Positions 60,942-64,000 of a stretch of DNA of 64,000 bases are shown one piece after another. Both the position numbers and the translations under genes were made by a program. Origin of the DNA: Polluticaenibacter yanchengensis. Its GTDB lineage: Bacteria > Bacteroidota > Bacteroidia > Chitinophagales > Chitinophagaceae. Where the stretch lies: positions 186,001-250,000 of the forward strand of contig JAQGEF010000005.1 in NCBI GenBank assembly GCA_027854065.1. Reading direction: 5' to 3'. The first letter of the stretch is position 1. Each line of letters opens with the position of its first letter. The notes under the pieces are model-generated. The model was given only the letters and a program-made list of their open reading frames with translations. It made no database searches and was not told the origin of the DNA.

Positions 60942-63416
60942 TTAATTAGGTTTAACAGGTGCCTGCATCACCGCTTTCGGCTTATTGGCAGGATTACTGT
61001 TGGGTTTTGTTGAATCCTTTTTAGGCTCCTTATCTTTAGGCTTATCCTTATTGTCTTTTTCTTTATTATCTTTTGGTGTAGTGGCAGCAGGTTTTACTTC
61101 ATCGTAATCACTAGCTTTATCACTTTCTTTTGGCGGCGTCTTTGCCTCTATGTCATTCGATTCATATTGATTACTGAAATCGCCATAATCACTCTCGTTA
61201 CCGTTATTCATATTCTCCCCTTCTGCCTCAGGTGAAACGAAACCACTGTTATTATTATTAAAGTCGTAGAAAACATCTGTTGCTTCCACTTCCGGTTTTA
61301 TAAATTGCGCTTTATTATCATAGGTCAGTTTAGAATCGTTATAAACGCTTTGCAGGAAACTGCCCACTATCGGTAAAGCTGCAGAACCACCATACCCGGC
61401 AGATGCCCAGCTTGGGAAATGTATCCAGGGCTCATCGCCACCAACCCATGCTCCACAAAGTAATTCCGGTGTATAACCCATGAACCAGGCATCCGTATTA
61501 TCATTGGTTGTACCGGTTTTACAGGCAAACTCTACTGCACCTATTTTATAGTTTTTCATCCGTGTAGCAGTACCGTATTTTGCAGCGCCAGTCATCATTT
61601 TAGCCATTGTATAAGCTGTATTTTCGCTGATTACTTCTTCTATCTGTGGCAGTACATTCACCAATAAATTACCATTCCTGTCCTCAATTCTTGTTATTAT
61701 CTGCGGTTTCACATTAAATCCTCTGCCCGGGAACATGGAGTACATCCACATCATTTCAAACAAGCTCAGATCACAACTCCCCAACGCCATAGAAGGGAAA
61801 GGTTTCAGATCCGTCTGTACCTGGCATTTCTTCAAGAATTCCACAAAACGGGTCGGACCGATTTGTTTCATTAAATAGGCAGCGCTACCGTTTAAGGATA
61901 AAGCAATCGCCCTCGCCATTTCCGGAGAACCGCCATTGGCACCCTTTTTATTGGCAGGCACCCAACCACTTCCCTGGAAATACTGTGGTACATTCGGCAA
62001 AGGTGTTGCCGGGTTAAAACCGATTTCCTCTACCGCCTGGCAATATAACATTGGTTTGATAACAGAACCTACCTGGCGCTTCATTTTTAAATTGGCATGG
62101 TCCAGTTTGAATGTTTTAAAATCGATACCGCCAACCCATGCTTTAATGTAACCTGTTTGTGGCTCCATTGCCATAAAGCCGGTATGTAAACGGGTTTTCA
62201 TGTATTTAACAGAATCCAATGGTGTCATTACCGTATCTATTTCCCTTTTTGCGTTCCAGGAAAAGATCTTCATCGGCACTTTTACATTAAACGTTGCCAG
62301 GTTATCTTCATCACTCATTTCCTCCTGCTTCTGAGAACGCCACCTGTCAGTCTGTTTAATAAAATTCGTCAGTTCTTTCTGACGCTTGTTAAATACAGAG
62401 CCTGTTTTTACAAAATCATATTGGTTAAATATTTTTTGATTGGCCGCCATGCCTTTAGCCACTGCTTCCTCTGCATATTGTTGCGCAATAGGATTGATAG
62501 AGGTATAAATTCTTAAGCCATCTTTATATATATTGTATTTGTCGCCATTAGCATTACGCAGGTCTTTTAATAATCTGTTGACTTCATCCTTTACTGCCGC
62601 TTCCCTGAAATAAGGTGCAATACCCTGGCTGATATCTATTTTTCTGTAATTTAATTCTATTGGCTTACGTTTTAATTCATCTGCCTGTGCAGACGAAATG
62701 AAATTATTTTTGGCCATACGGCTCAATACCAGGTTCCGGCGGTCCATGGACGCTTTCGGATTTCTGCGCGGATTGTAACGGGTAGGCGCATTTACCATAC
62801 CTACCAATACCGCTGCTTCCTCCACACTTAACCTGTCCGGCTCTTTTTGGAAAAAAGTCAACGAAGCATTCCTTATGCCAAATACGTTATCGCTGAACTC
62901 AACTTTATTCAGGTAAAAATTAATGATTTCCTCTTTGGTAAAATGTCTTTCCAGCTTTACGGCAATCACCCATTCCCGCAATTTTTGCGTCACCCTTTTT
63001 ACCTTATTCGTGGCACGGTCATCCCCAAACATGGCCAATGCCAATTGCTGGGTAATAGTAGAACCGCCACCGCTTTTATTAAAGGTAACGGCACCTTTCA
63101 CTACACGCATCAAGGCTTCTCCGTCAATGCCGTTATGAAGGAAAAAACGTTCATCTTCTGTAGCCACCAATGCGTTAATCACATTCGGAGAGATATCTTT
63201 TAAATTAACCGGGCTCCTGTTTTCCAAAAAATATTTGCCCATTGGCGAACCGTCATCCGCATATACTTCCGATGCCACGTATGCAGAAGGATTTTCCAGT
63301 TCCTCCAAAGATGGCATGGTCCCCAGTAAACCATAGTTCACCCCAACAAATAATAGGACTATACTCAATAGCCCTATCCAGAAAACGCTCCAAAGTATCT
63401 TAACAGCCTTTGTCAT
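60942..63416 (-). CDS. Class A penicillin-binding protein (PBP1A-like transglycosylase/transpeptidase)
   Basis: An 824-residue bifunctional peptidoglycan synthase. It has an N-terminal membrane anchor (residues 8-30) and a GT51 glycosyltransferase domain (EDERFFLHNGIDGEALMRVV, GGGSTITQQLALAMFGDD, then RKLREWVIAVKLERHF-like). The penicillin-binding domain has SVIKP (active-site Ser-x-x-Lys in QVGSVIKPMLYC), SLN (ALSLNGSAA) and KTGT (ACKTGTTNDN). The C-terminal 100 residues are a highly charged, Lys/Asp/Pro/Ser-rich tail. It polymerises and cross-links the cell wall. A neighbouring MORN/YwqK-like protein gene lies 38 bp upstream on the same strand. Confidence 0.95.
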   Translation of the reverse strand: MTKAVKILWSVFWIGLLSIVLLFVGVNYGLLGTMPSLEELENPSAYVASEVYADDGSPMGKYFLENRSPVNLKDISPNVINALVATEDERFFLHNGIDGEALMRVVKGAVTFNKSGGGSTITQQLALAMFGDDRATNKVKRVTQKLREWVIAVKLERHFTKEEIINFYLNKVEFSDNVFGIRNASLTFFQKEPDRLSVEEAAVLVGMVNAPTRYNPRRNPKASMDRRNLVLSRMAKNNFISSAQADELKRKPIELNYRKIDISQGIAPYFREAAVKDEVNRLLKDLRNANGDKYNIYKDGLRIYTSINPIAQQYAEEAVAKGMAANQKIFNQYDFVKTGSVFNKRQKELTNFIKQTDRWRSQKQEEMSDEDNLATFNVKVPMKIFSWNAKREIDTVMTPLDSVKYMKTRLHTGFMAMEPQTGYIKAWVGGIDFKTFKLDHANLKMKRQVGSVIKPMLYCQAVEEIGFNPATPLPNVPQYFQGSGWVPANKKGANGGSPEMARAIALSLNGSAAYLMKQIGPTRFVEFLKKCQVQTDLKPFPSMALGSCDLSLFEMMWMYSMFPGRGFNVKPQIITRIEDRNGNLLVNVLPQIEEVISENTAYTMAKMMTGAAKYGTATRMKNYKIGAVEFACKTGTTNDNTDAWFMGYTPELLCGAWVGGDEPWIHFPSWASAGYGGSAALPIVGSFLQSVYNDSKLTYDNKAQFIKPEVEATDVFYDFNNNNSGFVSPEAEGENMNNGNESDYGDFSNQYESNDIEAKTPPKESDKASDYDEVKPAATTPKDNKEKDNKDKPKDKEPKKDSTKPNSNPANKPKAVMQAPVKPN

Positions 63417-63454
63417 TTATAATTTATAATAATTTGTAAAAAACTCTTTATTCA

Positions 63455-64000
63455 TTACATACCGGTACTTCCGTCCTGGTATTTCACTTTTTTCTTGCCT
63501 GCGTTCTTCTTTTCCCACTCTAATAATGCATCGGGCTTCTTAATTTCCGATTTCGGTTTGGTGGTATCTCTTACAGGACGTGCAAATTTATTGGTTACAC
63601 CAAAAGCAGCCAAACCATCTACCAAACTATCCTTAAAATAATTTTCGGTGCGCTGTACTCTTCCTGTTTGGGGATCAAAATACTTCCATGTACCATGCTT
63701 GATGCTTCTTCCCTCATTCTTTACAACCACCGAACTAGATTTGTTCATATCATAAAGGTCAGGTACATCAATGGTATCATATTTTTTATCAGGATTGATG
63801 GCATACCAGTTCTCTTCTCTCTCTATGCCCATCAAATTGTAAAAAACCGATTTGCCATTTAATAAGCCCCACTTATACTGCTGTACATATTCTATATCTC
63901 CCTGCAACGAAAACCGCCGCCAGGTGCCTTCTTTTCTGCCATCTTTATATACACCCTCTTCATCAAAACCCGGGTTACCACGTAACTCAGGCGTCTTTTC
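63455..64000 (-). CDS. MORN/YwqK-like repeat protein, C-terminal part (truncated by window edge)
   Basis: The reading frame enters from the right edge and stops at 63455, so at least 181 residues belong to it. Repeated motifs of the form GVYKDGRKEGTWRRFSLQGD, YKWGLLNGKSVFYN and SIKHGTWKYFDPQTGRVQRTENYFKDSLVDG are of the MORN/YwqK type (G-x-W/V-x-x-F/Y). The C-terminus is basic (KKNAGKKKVKYQDGS). A TTG at 63907 could be taken for a start, but the frame and the motif continue upstream beyond it. Such proteins are often cell-envelope linked. The function is unknown. Confidence 0.75.
   Translation of the reverse strand, partial: EKTPELRGNPGFDEEGVYKDGRKEGTWRRFSLQGDIEYVQQYKWGLLNGKSVFYNLMGIEREENWYAINPDKKYDTIDVPDLYDMNKSSSVVVKNEGRSIKHGTWKYFDPQTGRVQRTENYFKDSLVDGLAAFGVTNKFARPVRDTTKPKSEIKKPDALLEWEKKNAGKKKVKYQDGSTGM

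Noticed and set aside
63455..63907. Start of the MORN/YwqK-like gene at a TTG at 63907
   Set aside because: The same frame and the same repeat motif continue upstream to the window edge, so this is an internal codon of a truncated gene.
1..64000. tRNA, rRNA or riboswitch genes
   Set aside because: No cloverleaf-like segments ending CCA, rRNA-like sequence or recognised riboswitch core was noticed while reading the spacers. A covariance-model scan would be needed to rule them out.

Overview
The window is a chromosomal segment of a Bacteroidota bacterium, most probably of the Chitinophagaceae type. The basis is AT-rich DNA, a SusC/SusD pair, promoter-like TATATTTG boxes (the Bacteroidota -7 motif TAnnTTTG), few recognisable Shine-Dalgarno sites, and family members typical of that group (LptE- and SecG-linked genes, paired ClpP subunits, an outer-membrane beta-barrel receptor with a CarboxypepD_reg domain). 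No rRNA, tRNA, CRISPR array or intact insertion sequence was seen. Species identity cannot be settled from sequence reading alone.

Layout. 1-11 kb: a truncated M28-type peptidase, a TPR protein, gyrA, a DinB-like protein, an outer-membrane protein, an ABC-2 exporter pair and two tandem family-4 glycosyltransferases. 11-32 kb, all on the minus strand: a carbohydrate utilisation locus. In transcription order it holds SusC, SusD, a GH127-type enzyme, a DUF5060/DUF4038-type glycosidase, a DeoR regulator, an L-fucose-isomerase-fold isomerase, a two-subunit transketolase, a ribose-type ABC importer (binding lipoprotein, DUF2291 protein, double ATPase, permease) and a glycerol-kinase-like FGGY kinase. 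32-36 kb: a cluster of small envelope/stress proteins (DUF1328, YtxH, holin-like), then mlaE-mlaF and a DUF808 protein. 36-44 kb: miaB, a sigma-54 activator, lptE, a TPR-like protein, secG, an L,D-transpeptidase-like protein. 43-48 kb: two clpP genes, etfB-etfA, small TPR proteins, a YceI protein. 48-64 kb: hypothetical proteins, a SRPBCC protein, an interrupted small gene, a large beta-barrel receptor, rmuC, an S9 peptidase, a CtlX-type hydrolase, a class A penicillin-binding protein and a truncated MORN/YwqK-like protein.

How the central locus could work. SusCD would import a plant-type glycan fragment, the two secreted glycosidases would release a monosaccharide, and the ABC importer would carry it into the cytoplasm. 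There an isomerase, an FGGY kinase and a split transketolase would turn an aldose into a ketose phosphate and then into central metabolites, under DeoR control. This enzyme set matches the transketolase route described for the branched pentose D-apiose. The substrate here is inference. The kinase keeps most of the glycerol kinase frame but has lost two residues that contact glycerol.

Non-coding structure. Intergenic regions carry several dispersed repeat families: a MITE-like element of about 135 bp with GTCATT...AATGAC ends (nine copies or fragments plus a remnant, seven of them inside the sugar locus, three in a tandem array), two GC-rich hairpin families, and a short family around GTTGTGTCACTCCCTGCA.
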